Assembly (NCBI GenBank): GCA_044464485.1
Contig: JBIQLG010000008.1
Location: 1-64,000, forward strand
Source of the DNA: Terrimesophilobacter sp044464485
GTDB lineage: Bacteria; Actinomycetota; Actinomycetes; Actinomycetales; Microbacteriaceae
DNA length: 64,000 nt
Direction of reading: 5' to 3'
Positions 52,791-64,000 of this stretch are shown here, piece by piece. The position numbers were made by a program, and so were the translations under genes. Position 1 is the first letter of the stretch. The number at the start of each line of letters is the position of its first letter. The notes beneath the pieces are model-generated. The model saw only the letters and a program-made list of their open reading frames with translations, searched no databases and was not told where the DNA came from.

Positions 52791-53213
52791 TCAGCGATCG
52801 AAGTCGGCACGGAGATCCATGGCGCGGTTGGCGGCGGCATCGGCTCGTTTGTTGTTTTCGCGCGGGATCCATTCGAAGCGCACCGGCGTGCCGGTGAGAA
52901 GTTCGCGAGCGACGGCAGCGAGTTCGGCCATGTCGGGATGCTTGATCTTCCAGCGGCCGCACATCTGCTCCACGACAAGCTTGGAGTCCATGCGCACGTG
53001 AAGCTCCGCGTCCGGGTCGATCGCGAGTGCCCTGCGCACTCCCTCGATGAGCGCCGTGTACTCCGCGACATTGTTCGAGACAACCCCGAGATAGCGGCCG
53101 ACCTCGGCGAGAACTTCGCCGGTTTCCGGGTCGAGGACTATCGAGCCGCTCCCGGCCTGGCCGGGGTTGCCGCGCGAACCGCCGTCCGCTTCGATCACAA
53201 GGGTGCGCGCCAT
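52791..53213 (-). CDS. rnhA: Ribonuclease HI-type protein
   Basis: The 140-residue RNase H domain cleaves RNA in RNA-DNA hybrids. The catalytic residues are in IEADGGSRGNPG (Asp), NNVAEYTALIEG (Glu), VRMDSKLVVEQM (Asp) and ENNKRADAAANRAMD (Asp). It is the reverse-transcriptase-like family often seen downstream of zinc-ribbon proteins in actinobacteria. The ATG overlaps the upstream stop (TGATG), so the two are coupled. Confidence 0.93.
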   Translation of the reverse strand: MARTLVIEADGGSRGNPGQAGSGSIVLDPETGEVLAEVGRYLGVVSNNVAEYTALIEGVRRALAIDPDAELHVRMDSKLVVEQMCGRWKIKHPDMAELAAVARELLTGTPVRFEWIPRENNKRADAAANRAMDLRADFDR

Positions 53214-53953
53214 CAGATGCCCGACTCTGCGGTGCGAACGAGAATCGCGTTGCTATCGGGACACAGGACAACGTCATCCGGAGCGGCGGCTCTGATCGCA
53301 GCCATGTCGCTCTCATTGAGCGTGACGCCGCTCGCGCTCGACGCGCCACCCTGAAGGTGCGAGGCGCCCATACCGTAACGTTCGCGCTGACGTTCATACA
53401 ACGCGAGAAGGTCTTCTGGCAGCTTGCCCACAATTACCGCACGATTGGCAAGCGTGTGGTCGCGTTCTCCGTCGATCGTCGCAAGCGTGGCATCCCGCGT
53501 CGCTTCCGCTTCACTAATGTGTTCCACGAGTTCCTTGTGGCGTGACGATGATGCGCGTGCTGCGGATTCCAGTTCCTCGATGCGTTCCATGACGGCGAGC
53601 TGAATATCTTCGAGATCCGACTGCCTTTTACGAAGTGACGACAATTCCGCTTCAAGGCCAGCGACATCTTTCACGGATGAAGTGGACTCAAGTCGCCCGG
53701 TGTCGCGCGCGATGCGTGTCTCAACGACCTCGACATCCGATTCGACTCTGCGCAATTCGGAACGAGCATCCTCCAGCGCGCCGCTGTCGGAAACGCTGGA
53801 AAGCCTGGCCTTCTCGGCCTCTGCCGAAAGCTCGGCAATGTGGGCCAATTCGGGAAGTGACGCCGCCCGATGAGCGAGTTGCTGGAGTTTGGTATCGATC
53901 GCCTGGAGATCCAAAAGCAGGGCCTGATCTTCGGGACTGGCTTTCAGCGCCAT
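53213..53953 (-). CDS. C4-zinc-ribbon-family coiled-coil protein with degenerate zinc site
   Basis: This 246-residue protein is a long coiled coil (about 5-180) followed by a short C-terminal domain, like the CT398/zinc-ribbon proteins that precede rnhA and Nif3 genes in actinobacteria. The ribbon is degenerate. Where relatives have CxxC, this one has GASSASGV (about 203-210). At the second pair only one cysteine remains (Cys231 in VVLCPDSNAILV). It is therefore unlikely to bind zinc in the normal way. It is overlapped by rnhA. Confidence 0.85.
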   Translation of the reverse strand: MALKASPEDQALLLDLQAIDTKLQQLAHRAASLPELAHIAELSAEAEKARLSSVSDSGALEDARSELRRVESDVEVVETRIARDTGRLESTSSVKDVAGLEAELSSLRKRQSDLEDIQLAVMERIEELESAARASSSRHKELVEHISEAEATRDATLATIDGERDHTLANRAVIVGKLPEDLLALYERQRERYGMGASHLQGGASSASGVTLNESDMAAIRAAAPDDVVLCPDSNAILVRTAESGI

Positions 53954-54023
53954 CGCGGGGAACCGACTTTCTCTTGATTCTTAACTGTCATCTTGTCAAC
54001 GGGCATGTTGCTGTCGCACGAAT

Positions 54024-54860
54024 CTATTGCACAATCGCGAAATCCCAGGGATCCGTGCGCACTTCGCTGATCGTCACCGTAACACCCGGAAGGGCGTCGC
54101 GGAGCTCCGCCGCCGCGACGTCAAGCCAGATCCATTCGCTTGCCCAGTGCGAAACATCGATGAGCGCCGGGCCCGTCCCCAGCTTTGCTGTCTCACGGAA
54201 GGCGGATGCCGGATGATGCCGAAGATCCGAGGTGATGTAGGCGTCAGCGCCCAGCACCGCGGCGTCGTCCAGGTAACTGTCCCCCGCTCCCGCGCAGAGC
54301 GCGACCGTGGAAATCGACGCGTCATAGTCGCCGGAAACCCGTACGCCGGTTGCGGTGGGCGGAAGAATCTCGGCGAGAGTGTGGGCGAGCCTGCCCAGCG
54401 TCGTAGGTTCAGCGCATTTTCCCACTCGACCGATCCCACCGTCTGCCGAGGCGCCGCTGACGATCGGCTCCGTGTCGACGAGACCGAGTTGCCGGGCGAG
54501 CTCGGCAGACGTTCCGGTATGCACGACATCCGCATTCGTGTGCGAGACGTAGAGCGCACAACCGCCGCGTATCAGCCGCGAGACCACGGCGCCCTTGAAG
54601 CCGTCTTCTGCAATGTCAGTGACACCCCGCAACAGGAGCGGGTGGTGGGCGAGAAGCATGTTCGCGCCGAGTGCCAGCGCTTCGTCTGCGATTTCCGGCA
54701 CCGCGTCGACGCACAAATGTATGTGGCTCACGGCAGCGTAAGGATTGCCCGAGACGAGACCGATCGCATCCCATTGCTCGGCACCGGATGCTGGCCACAG
54801 CCGTTCGATTGCCGTAGCAATTTCCGCGACCGTCACCGCGTACGAGTCCTTCTGCGCCAT
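54024..54860 (-). CDS. Nif3-like dinuclear metal protein
   Basis: This 278-residue protein is of the Nif3/YbgI family, which forms a hexamer with two metals per subunit. Metal ligands are seen in MLLAHHPLLLRG (two histidines), YVSHTNADV and the C-terminal IDVSHWASEW. The start WDAIGLVSGNP is typical. The true reaction is uncertain; a role in GTP cyclohydrolase-like chemistry has been suggested for some members. It precedes the zinc-ribbon-rnhA pair by 70 bases, the usual actinobacterial order. It appears leaderless. Confidence 0.9.
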   Translation of the reverse strand: MAQKDSYAVTVAEIATAIERLWPASGAEQWDAIGLVSGNPYAAVSHIHLCVDAVPEIADEALALGANMLLAHHPLLLRGVTDIAEDGFKGAVVSRLIRGGCALYVSHTNADVVHTGTSAELARQLGLVDTEPIVSGASADGGIGRVGKCAEPTTLGRLAHTLAEILPPTATGVRVSGDYDASISTVALCAGAGDSYLDDAAVLGADAYITSDLRHHPASAFRETAKLGTGPALIDVSHWASEWIWLDVAAAELRDALPGVTVTISEVRTDPWDFAIVQ

Positions 54861-54866
54861 TCACTC

Positions 54867-54872
54867 AGTCTA
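54867..54872 (-). promoter_or_regulatory. Leaderless -10 element of the Nif3-like gene
   Basis: TAGACT on the minus strand lies 6 bases before the ATG, with no Shine-Dalgarno between them. Confidence 0.5.
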
Positions 54873-54893
54873 GGTCGCACATCCCACGCGACG

Positions 54894-57470
54894 TCATTCC
54901 GCTGTGGATGCGGTCCTCGTTACTCTCGGTTCCTCCTGACGCCGAATGGCCGGGATACCGGCGACGATGGGAGTGAGAATACCCACCGCGAGGGCCACGA
55001 ACACGCCAAGGTCGCTGCCGGCCAGATCGCTTGTACGAGGGATTCCGGATAGCGAAAACAGGTACCCCTGCCAACTCAGCCAACCGACGGTGGCCGTCGT
55101 GAGCCCGAACCCCACGGCAGAAGCGACGACGAGCATCGCGAGATTGACCCAGCGCACGCTCGGATATGCGCCTCCCGGTCGCACGAGCGATTCGGAGTCG
55201 AATCGTTTGCTCCGAATCATCATTTCGGAACCGAAAATTCCGGCCCATGCCGCGATGGGGACCGCCAGACTCGTGGCGACATCCCGCAACACCTCCACGA
55301 AGGTGGAGAGCGAAAGAGTCAGCAGCACTGCGACAACGGCGAGGAGTGCGCCGGAGATGAGTGTGGCGGCCGGCCTGCGCATCCGCAATCCGACGGCGTG
55401 CAACGCGAAGCCTCCCGAATAGATGGAGACCACCACTCCTGCGACAAGGCCAAGACCAAGTGCCGCGATGAGCGGTATCGGGTACCAGACGGGAATGAGC
55501 AGTGCGATCGTGTCAAGAGGGGCATCGAGCAGCCCCCGGGCAACGTCAGGGTTCGATGCCGCGAGAATGGCGCCATACGTAATGAGAACGAACGCGGGAA
55601 TTGTCGACCCGAACGTGGACCACAGCATGCTCGAAGCGCCGGATCCGGTGGGTCGCTGGTACCGCGCGAGGTCCGCGCTACTCACCGCCCACACAAGGCC
55701 CACAAAGCTGAACACGAGAACGGCTCCCGTCACCACAAGAATCCAGGGCCCGTCACCTACCGTGAGCGCGGCCGCGAAATCAACGGCGTGCCATGTGATC
55801 AAAATGAGCCCGACGATGAGAAGCGCAGAAACTATCGTGAAAACCAGGTGCACTCGCGCAATGAGCCCATAGCCGAAATAGGCCATGACGAGCGCAACCA
55901 GGAAACCGAGAGCCAATCCGATGATGGTGACCTGCATTTCGCTGAGCGGGCCGGTGAGATCCGCGCCGGCGAGGATGCGGGCCGTGCCGGCAGCGAGGAA
56001 CCACAAGAGCACGGCACCCCAAAACACGCGCACGATAACAGCGAGTAGCGACGGCAGCACGTTGCCGAGATGACCGAAGGTTGCGCGAGAAACAATCATG
56101 GTCGGTTGGCCGCTCCATTTGCCCGCGAGCGTTCCCAAACCGAGTGGAAGGAAGGACACCGCAACACCGATGAGGGTTGCGACGATGGCCTGGCGCAAGC
56201 TCATTCCCAGCGCAAACACGGCACCACCGAAAGCAACGCTAACAACCGATGAGTTCGCCGCGAACCAGAGCCAGAACAATCGAGACGCTCGACCAGCCCG
56301 CTGCTCAAGTTTTGTCGGTTCGGTAGAAACCTCTTCGACGCGGAACGCGGACGGCGAGACCGGGTTCGGCGCGGCACCCGGGCTATCGGGAACATTCACG
56401 TTCGAACTCGCGAGTGGCTCAGCCGGAGCAATGGGAGCTTCGGGGAGAATCGCAATACCTTCCGACGTCACGGGGAACGGTCCGAACACATCTGCAAAGG
56501 CTCGATCCGTGTCAGCGATGTCGTCGTCGAGAACCGAGTCAGGGTTGTGATCCACGACTTCGTCGTGGATTGCGAACGCCTGAGGCTCTTCGTCCGCAGC
56601 CTCGGACGCACCCCCGATAATCGAATCAAAGTCGAAAGCATCGACGGTGGGGCGCACCTCGGCCGGTTCGACGAGATCCGGAATCATCGGCGCAACTGGC
56701 GGCGGCGGGGGCGGAACCGGAGCGGGAGCAGGCGGTGCTTCGGATGCAGGAGGTGCAGCGGGGGCGGCAGGCTCAGCAGGGCGCGCGGTGATCGAATGGC
56801 CAGGTGGAGGCGGGATGTCGGAAACGGGCGCCGTCATCGGTGCCGGCGCTGACAGCAGCGCATCGTCATGGACGTCATCCATCCGAAAGACATGAGTGGA
56901 TTCCACGGAGTCGAAGTCTGATCCTGCCGCCGAATCGCCCATTCCGGCCGCACGGCTGCTGTCAAGAATGTCATGCAGTTCCTCGCGGGCGGACTGCACA
57001 GCGGCCGACGTGTCCGGCGCACCGGAATCGGCCATCGATTGCTGCCACCGCTCAAATTCCTGGGCATCGGCTTCACGCAGCCGCAATTGCTCTTCAAGTT
57101 GCGACATGATCGCGGCCGGGTCCTCGCCGCGCTCCGCGCGCTGCGCCAGGCTCGCGGCAAGTTCCGTCGTCGGCATCGATCGTCTCACGGGAGGCGGAAT
57201 CGGGTTCGCGTCGACGGGCTCGTCAGGGTCCACCGTTTCCTGCGCAGAGTTCCGTTCCTCGCTGTGCACGGTGTGAATCGCCCCGGTGTGCGCAATGCGT
57301 TCGAAGTCTTCCTCGAGAGCGCGAGCAAGATCGTCATCGCTCGTGTCAGAGGCTCCGCTCGACGGAGGTGGCGTCCAGGTTGACCGTCTGGCTCCCAACT
57401 GGTCGCCAAAGACCGCATTCCCCGCCTCGGATTCGAGGTCGTCTTCGGCCGGGTTGTCATCGTCAACCAT
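54894..57470 (-). CDS. NCS1-type permease with long soluble N-terminus
   Basis: This 858-residue protein has two parts. Residues 1 to about 395 are acidic, Pro/Ala rich and probably disordered, with a short coiled-coil stretch (about 110-165, QRAERGEDPAAIMSQLEEQL) and a proline-rich piece with PPPPPP. From about 396, twelve membrane segments follow with NCS1 (cytosine/purine/allantoin) signatures: LFWLWFAANSSVVSVAFGG, SRATFGHLGN and WAVSSADLARYQRP. Substrates of the family are purines, pyrimidines, hydantoins or thiamine; this one is not known. The ordinary family length is about 450-500, so the N-terminus is an addition. It appears leaderless. Confidence 0.8.
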   Translation of the reverse strand: MVDDDNPAEDDLESEAGNAVFGDQLGARRSTWTPPPSSGASDTSDDDLARALEEDFERIAHTGAIHTVHSEERNSAQETVDPDEPVDANPIPPPVRRSMPTTELAASLAQRAERGEDPAAIMSQLEEQLRLREADAQEFERWQQSMADSGAPDTSAAVQSAREELHDILDSSRAAGMGDSAAGSDFDSVESTHVFRMDDVHDDALLSAPAPMTAPVSDIPPPPGHSITARPAEPAAPAAPPASEAPPAPAPVPPPPPPVAPMIPDLVEPAEVRPTVDAFDFDSIIGGASEAADEEPQAFAIHDEVVDHNPDSVLDDDIADTDRAFADVFGPFPVTSEGIAILPEAPIAPAEPLASSNVNVPDSPGAAPNPVSPSAFRVEEVSTEPTKLEQRAGRASRLFWLWFAANSSVVSVAFGGAVFALGMSLRQAIVATLIGVAVSFLPLGLGTLAGKWSGQPTMIVSRATFGHLGNVLPSLLAVIVRVFWGAVLLWFLAAGTARILAGADLTGPLSEMQVTIIGLALGFLVALVMAYFGYGLIARVHLVFTIVSALLIVGLILITWHAVDFAAALTVGDGPWILVVTGAVLVFSFVGLVWAVSSADLARYQRPTGSGASSMLWSTFGSTIPAFVLITYGAILAASNPDVARGLLDAPLDTIALLIPVWYPIPLIAALGLGLVAGVVVSIYSGGFALHAVGLRMRRPAATLISGALLAVVAVLLTLSLSTFVEVLRDVATSLAVPIAAWAGIFGSEMMIRSKRFDSESLVRPGGAYPSVRWVNLAMLVVASAVGFGLTTATVGWLSWQGYLFSLSGIPRTSDLAGSDLGVFVALAVGILTPIVAGIPAIRRQEEPRVTRTASTAE

Positions 57471-57477
57471 GGCTCAG

Positions 57478-57483
57478 ATACTA
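57478..57483 (-). promoter_or_regulatory. Leaderless -10 element of the NCS1-type permease gene
   Basis: TAGTAT on the minus strand lies 7 bases before the ATG, with no Shine-Dalgarno between them. Confidence 0.5.
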
Positions 57484-57533
57484 CGGCGTGCCGCGGATCT
57501 CGCACACATGGCGTGCCGAGCATGCAAAAACAG

Positions 57534-57606
57534 TGGGCCCTACCGGGATCGAACCGATGACATCCACGGTGTAAACGTGGCGCTCTACCAGCTGAGCTAA
57601 AGGCCC
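57534..57606 (-). tRNA. tRNA-Val (anticodon TAC)
   Basis: The 73-base cloverleaf on the minus strand has acceptor stem GGGCCTT/AGGGCCC (with a G-T pair), D arm GCTC/GAGC, anticodon arm CCACG/CGTGG around TTTACAC, and T arm with GTTCGATCC. The anticodon is TAC, reading GUA and wobble valine codons. No CCA is encoded. It is the second tRNA-Val in the window and is not adjacent to the first. Confidence 0.95.
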
Positions 57607-57841
57607 GTGCCCGCAAACGCGGGACGACGATCAATGATACCCGGAGGGAACCGCGAGTACACCCGCTCCGGTCCCCGGAGGCCGAACGCTGATTCCGAAC
57701 GAAACCATGACAAGCTGGACTCACTAGAATTGGCGTGCTCCAGCAACCAGAACCCATCGCTGCAATCCGGCCGTGGCGGCAAGTTGCACCATCAGCACCG
57801 TGCGAACCAGCGCAACGAACGAGAACCATGCGAGGCCAACC

Positions 57842-60568
<2,727 letters not shown>

Positions 60569-60583
60569 GCGGAAACGAGAATT

Positions 60584-61801
60584 ATGTCCCCCGACACGGC
60601 GGGCACCGCTGCCGCGAAAACCAAGGATCAGACACTCGCGTGGCTGAAAACCGTGTCGGGCGAACTCGCGACTGCCACCCTTAAACGGTTGGAAGATACC
60701 CTCCCGTGGTACCGGGAGATGCCGCCAGGCCGTCGGTCCGCGGTGGGAATGGTCGCACAGGCCGGCATTTCCTCGTTCATCCAGTGGTATGACGATCCTG
60801 AGTCGACGCCCTGGATTGCCGCAGACGTCTTCGGAGTTGCACCACGGGAGTTGCTGCGCTCGGTGAGCCTCACGCAAACGCTTCAACTCATCAAGGCGAC
60901 AGTGGAAGTCGTCGAAGACCGAGTGAAAGGCCGCGACGAGTCACTGCGTGAAGCGATTCTCAAGTATTCGAGGGAAATCGCCTTCGGGGCGGCGGATGTT
61001 TATGCTCGCGCTGCTGAGGCGAGAGGCCTCTGGGACGCGCGATTGGAGGCCCTGGTCGTCGACAGCATCCTGAGTGGAGAGTACGACGACGAACTTCCCA
61101 GTCGCATCGCCGCCCTCGGCTGGCACGGCCATGGCGAAGTTTCCGTACTCGTCGGGACGACTCCAAAGCAATTGGATGTCGACATGCTTCGCCGCACGGC
61201 TCGCCATCTGGACGCGGATGTGCTGATTGGTGTTCAGGGCGCACGGCTCGTGCTCGTCATTGGCCGCGCCTTGCCCGCACCCGCCAGTGACGACGAAACC
61301 GCTTCGCCGCCGATCTCCTTTCTCGAGATCGCCACTGCACTGGAACCGGGGTTCGGCGACGGATATCTGGTGCTCGGCCACGACGTTCCGAGCCTCGTCG
61401 ATGCGAACCGCAGCGCGAAGGCGGCACTCGCCGGATTTGCCGTTGCACGGTCATGGCGGAATGCTCCGCGCCCGACGCTCGCGGACGATCTGCTCCCCGA
61501 GCGCGCACTGGCTGGTGACCCTCTGGCCCGTGCCACGCTGTTGACCCGCATTTACCGGCCACTCCATTCGCACGCCAGCGACTTGCTCAACACCCTGTGG
61601 GCCTATCTTGACAACGGCCGCTCCCTCGAAGCCACAGCGCGGGAGCTTTTCGTTCACCCCAACACGGTTCGCTACCGACTCAAGCGCGTTTCGGAACTCA
61701 TCGGCTACGACGCAACAGGCGCGCGCGAGTCCCTCATATTGCAGGCAGCTCTTATCATCGGTTCCATTTCGGAGTCGGAGAAGCTCGGTCGACGCCGCTG
61801 A
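60584..61801 (+). CDS. fasR: PucR-type regulator of fatty-acid synthesis
   Basis: This 405-residue protein has a large N-terminal sensing region (about 1-310) and a C-terminal PucR/CdaR helix-turn-helix: SDLLNTLWAYLDNGRSLEATARELFVHPNTVRYRLKRVSELIG. Its position directly before fabD-fabH-acpP matches Streptomyces FasR, which activates these genes. It should not be confused with mycobacterial FasR, a TetR protein. It follows aceE by 15 bases and may share its transcript, tying acetyl-CoA supply to lipid synthesis. Confidence 0.85.
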   Translation: MSPDTAGTAAAKTKDQTLAWLKTVSGELATATLKRLEDTLPWYREMPPGRRSAVGMVAQAGISSFIQWYDDPESTPWIAADVFGVAPRELLRSVSLTQTLQLIKATVEVVEDRVKGRDESLREAILKYSREIAFGAADVYARAAEARGLWDARLEALVVDSILSGEYDDELPSRIAALGWHGHGEVSVLVGTTPKQLDVDMLRRTARHLDADVLIGVQGARLVLVIGRALPAPASDDETASPPISFLEIATALEPGFGDGYLVLGHDVPSLVDANRSAKAALAGFAVARSWRNAPRPTLADDLLPERALAGDPLARATLLTRIYRPLHSHASDLLNTLWAYLDNGRSLEATARELFVHPNTVRYRLKRVSELIGYDATGARESLILQAALIIGSISESEKLGRRR

Positions 61802-61898
61802 GCCAGCCATCCGCGTCGCGACGCGCGACCTCCGTGTCGATCGCGAGCGCGTGAGCTTTTGTGGATAAGCACCAAGGGGACGCCTCGTATTTGAAGCG

Positions 61899-61912
61899 AA
61901 GCGATAACGCTT
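61899..61912 (+). promoter_or_regulatory. Palindrome in the fabD upstream region
   Basis: AAGCGATAACGCTT is a perfect 14-base palindrome around ATAA, 28 bases before the fabD start. CAGACT (61929-61934) lies 6 bases before the fabD GTG and could be a leaderless -10, which would put the palindrome near the -35. It is a candidate FasR operator. Confidence 0.4.
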
Positions 61913-61940
61913 GGGCGACTTTTGTTGGCAGACTAGTCAC

Positions 61941-62855
61941 GTGATTGTCATCGTGTGCCCTGGACAGGGTTCTCAAACGCCCGGATTCCTGTCTCCCTGG
62001 CTTGAGGTACCCGGCCTTGCTGATCGCCTTCAACGGTATTCGGATGCGGCGGGAATCGACCTCGCGCGGCACGGCACTGTCTCGGACGCCGACACCATCC
62101 GCGACACGAGAGTCGCTCAGCCGCTCATTGTTGCCGCCGGCCTTCTGACGCTCGGCGTGCTTCTTGATGGCCAGCGGGAACGCGTGGGTGGCATCGCGGG
62201 GCATTCGGTGGGAGAGATCACGGCAGCTGCAGCTGCCGGAATCTTCAGTGACGAGGTGGCGATGTCCCTTGTCGCCGAGCGTGGAAGAGCCATGGCGGAT
62301 GCCGCGGCCCTCACCCCGACGGGAATGAGCGCAGTCGTCGGTGCCAACGAAACAGAATTGCTCGCTCAATTGGATGAGTTGGGACTGGAGCCCGCGAACT
62401 TCAACGGGGGTGGCCAGATCGTCGTGGCCGGAACCATCGATGCGTTGGATGCGTTGAAAAGCGCGCCGCCTGCCGGCGCGCGCGTGATTCCGCTGCAGGT
62501 GGCGGGCGCATTCCACACCCGCTACATGGTGCCTGCTGTCGATCGCCTCCAGTCGGTGGCCGCATCGATTGACCCGCGCAATCCATCGATGACGATCTGG
62601 TCCAATCGAGACGGGAAGCGAGTATCCGGAGGGCGGGCATTTCTGGACCTACTCGTTGGTCAGGTGTCGTCGCCGGTTCGCTGGGACAAATGCATGGAAT
62701 CATTTGAGAACGCAGGAGTGACCGGCATCATTGAGGTTTCGCCTGCGGGCGCGCTCGTCGGACTCGCCAAGCGAGGGCTCAAGGGAGTGCCGACTGTTGC
62801 TGTAAAAACCCCGGACGATGTTGCCGCTGCTATCGAAATGCTGGAGACCTCATGA
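61941..62855 (+). CDS. fabD: Malonyl-CoA:ACP transacylase
   Basis: This 304-residue enzyme loads malonyl groups on acyl carrier protein. The nucleophile motif is AGHSVGEITAA, the oxyanion segment is CPGQGSQTPGF at the start, and QVAGAFHTRYM carries the catalytic histidine. The GTG at 61941 was chosen because the sequence becomes family-like from VIVIVCPGQGSQ; no Shine-Dalgarno is present. It overlaps fabH by 4 bases (ATGA). Confidence 0.95.
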   Translation: MIVIVCPGQGSQTPGFLSPWLEVPGLADRLQRYSDAAGIDLARHGTVSDADTIRDTRVAQPLIVAAGLLTLGVLLDGQRERVGGIAGHSVGEITAAAAAGIFSDEVAMSLVAERGRAMADAAALTPTGMSAVVGANETELLAQLDELGLEPANFNGGGQIVVAGTIDALDALKSAPPAGARVIPLQVAGAFHTRYMVPAVDRLQSVAASIDPRNPSMTIWSNRDGKRVSGGRAFLDLLVGQVSSPVRWDKCMESFENAGVTGIIEVSPAGALVGLAKRGLKGVPTVAVKTPDDVAAAIEMLETS

Positions 62856-63856
62856 CACCCCCCACACTCAAACAGTCTTCTGGAGCGAAATTCACCCGAC
62901 TTTACGGGTTTGGGGCCGCGCGGGGCGACCGCGTCGTGCCCAATGACGAACTCGTCGGCCCGATCGATTCGAGCGACGAGTGGATTCAGCAGCGCACGGG
63001 AATTGTGACGCGCACAAGGGCATCCGTGGGACTCCTTGCTGTCGATCTGGCAACCGAAGCGGCGAAAGAGGCGATTGACGTCTCGGGTGTCGATCCCAAG
63101 GACATTGATCTGGTCATCATCGCGACGATCAGCAACGTGCAGCAAACGCCGTCGATGGCCGCGGTCGTCGCCGACCGTGTCGGAGCAAATCCCGCAGCAG
63201 CATACGACGCAAATGCCGCGTGCGCCGGGTATTCCTATGCCATAACTCAGGCAGACGCACTCATCCGGTCCGGTGCTGCCCGATATGCGCTCGTCGTCGG
63301 CGCGGAAAAGCTGTCTGACGTCGTCGACCCGACAGACCGGTCCATTTCTTTCTTGCTCGGGGATGGCGCTGGCGCAGTGATTGTAGGTCCGAGCGACACA
63401 CCGGGCATCTCCCCCGCCGTGTGGGGATCTGACGGCTCCAAAGCTTCCGCCGTAGGTATGAATGCAACGCTCATCGACTACCGCGAGGGGGATGCCAACT
63501 GGCCGACGCTGAGGCAGGAGGGCCAAACCGTGTTTCGCTGGGCAGTATGGGACATGGCGAAAGTGGCGAAGAAAGCCCTGGAACTCGCGGGAATCACAGC
63601 GGATGACCTTGCCGCGTTCATTCCGCACCAGGCGAACATGCGCATTATCGACGAGTTCGCAAAGCAGCTGAAACTTCCGGAATCCGTCATCATCGCCCGC
63701 GATATCGAGACCACCGGAAATACGTCTGCCGCGTCCATCCCGCTCGCGACACATAGACTCCTGAAGGAGCATCCGGAGCTCTCCGGCGGCCTCGCACTGC
63801 AAATCGGTTTCGGTGCAGGGCTCGTTTATGGGGCGCAGGTCGTCGTCCTGCCCTAA
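62852..63856 (+). CDS. fabH: Beta-ketoacyl-ACP synthase III
   Basis: This 334-residue enzyme starts fatty-acid chains by joining acyl-CoA to malonyl-ACP. The catalytic triad is Cys124 (DANAACAGYSYAI), His in FIPHQANMRI and Asn in TTGNTSAAS. SDEWIQQRTGI near the N-terminus is typical. It is translationally coupled to fabD. acpP follows after 39 bases. Confidence 0.95.
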   Translation: MTPPTLKQSSGAKFTRLYGFGAARGDRVVPNDELVGPIDSSDEWIQQRTGIVTRTRASVGLLAVDLATEAAKEAIDVSGVDPKDIDLVIIATISNVQQTPSMAAVVADRVGANPAAAYDANAACAGYSYAITQADALIRSGAARYALVVGAEKLSDVVDPTDRSISFLLGDGAGAVIVGPSDTPGISPAVWGSDGSKASAVGMNATLIDYREGDANWPTLRQEGQTVFRWAVWDMAKVAKKALELAGITADDLAAFIPHQANMRIIDEFAKQLKLPESVIIARDIETTGNTSAASIPLATHRLLKEHPELSGGLALQIGFGAGLVYGAQVVVLP

Positions 63857-63895
63857 ACTTATTCCCGGTCATCAATACCCCAAGGAGATAACACA

Positions 63896-64000
63896 ATGGC
63901 ATTGTCCACCGAAGAAGTTCTGGCCGGCCTCGCCGAGCTCATCAATGACGAAACCGGCATTGCGACAGACACTGTCGAGCTGGACAAGTCGTTCACTGAC
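63896..64000 (+). CDS. acpP: Acyl carrier protein (5' part, cut by the window edge)
   Basis: The first 35 codons are present: MALSTEEVLAGLAELINDET continuing GIATDTVELDKSFTD. This is the start of the ACP four-helix domain; the phosphopantetheine serine (expected just beyond, in a DSL motif) lies outside the window. CAAGGAG precedes the ATG at about 7 bases. It completes the fabD-fabH-acpP order; fabF is expected next. Confidence 0.93.
   Translation, partial: MALSTEEVLAGLAELINDETGIATDTVELDKSFTD

Overview
The window looks like ordinary chromosome from a free-living actinobacterium, most probably family Microbacteriaceae. That placement is inferred from several things. Base composition is high in G+C by eye. 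Start codons are often GTG, and -10 elements often sit 6-7 bases before the start codon (leaderless genes). There are many actinobacteria-restricted families: SepH, DUF3000, DUF3093, DUF3159, DUF3710, DUF4191, DUF4193 and DUF7455. The E1 of pyruvate dehydrogenase is homodimeric, a PucR-type FasR precedes fabD-fabH-acpP, and ParC and ParE are present. No phage, insertion sequence, CRISPR array or plasmid gene was seen.

Layout. 1-5.4 kb: tRNA-Val(CAC), a catalytically odd Amt-like protein, the real ammonium transporter, an SLC13-type permease fused by overlap to a two-CBS protein, and a ZapE/AFG1 ATPase. 5.5-10.7 kb: SseA-type sulfurtransferase, SufE-like protein, RibD-like reductase, an anchored alpha/beta hydrolase, DUF3000 and RNase D. 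10.7-18.8 kb: fadA-fadB beta-oxidation pair, dxs and aconitase. 18.8-24 kb: the dut/DUF3710/DUF3159/DUF3093/DUF4193 block, sepH and a phosphodiesterase. 24-29.1 kb: parC, a Nudix hydrolase, parE. 29.3-34.5 kb: DUF7455, an ATP-grasp protein, a CofE-like ligase, the principal sigma factor and a PAC2 protein. 34.5-41.9 kb: pepA, lpd, sucB, a membrane pseudokinase, DUF4191 and RDD proteins.

42-54.9 kb: glnA1, glnE, glnA2, panB, gdhA, a 57-residue protein, map, ppgK, the RNase P RNA gene, rnhA, a degenerate zinc-ribbon protein and a Nif3-like protein. 54.9-64 kb: an NCS1-type permease with a very long soluble N-terminus, tRNA-Val(TAC), aceE, fasR, fabD, fabH and the start of acpP.

How the genes work together. 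There are two nitrogen-assimilation loci, amt at 1-2.5 kb and glnA1/glnE/glnA2/gdhA at 42-50 kb. Both amt and glnA1 carry GlnR-like boxes with 11-base spacing in their upstream regions, so they are probably co-regulated. Central carbon metabolism is represented by aceE, sucB, lpd, acnA and ppgK; lipid metabolism by fadA/fadB and fasR-fabDH-acpP. The most interesting items are the Amt paralogue that has lost both pore histidines, the pseudokinase lacking every catalytic motif except the ATP-binding lysine, three long intergenic hairpins (one beside rnpB), and the set of likely leaderless promoters.
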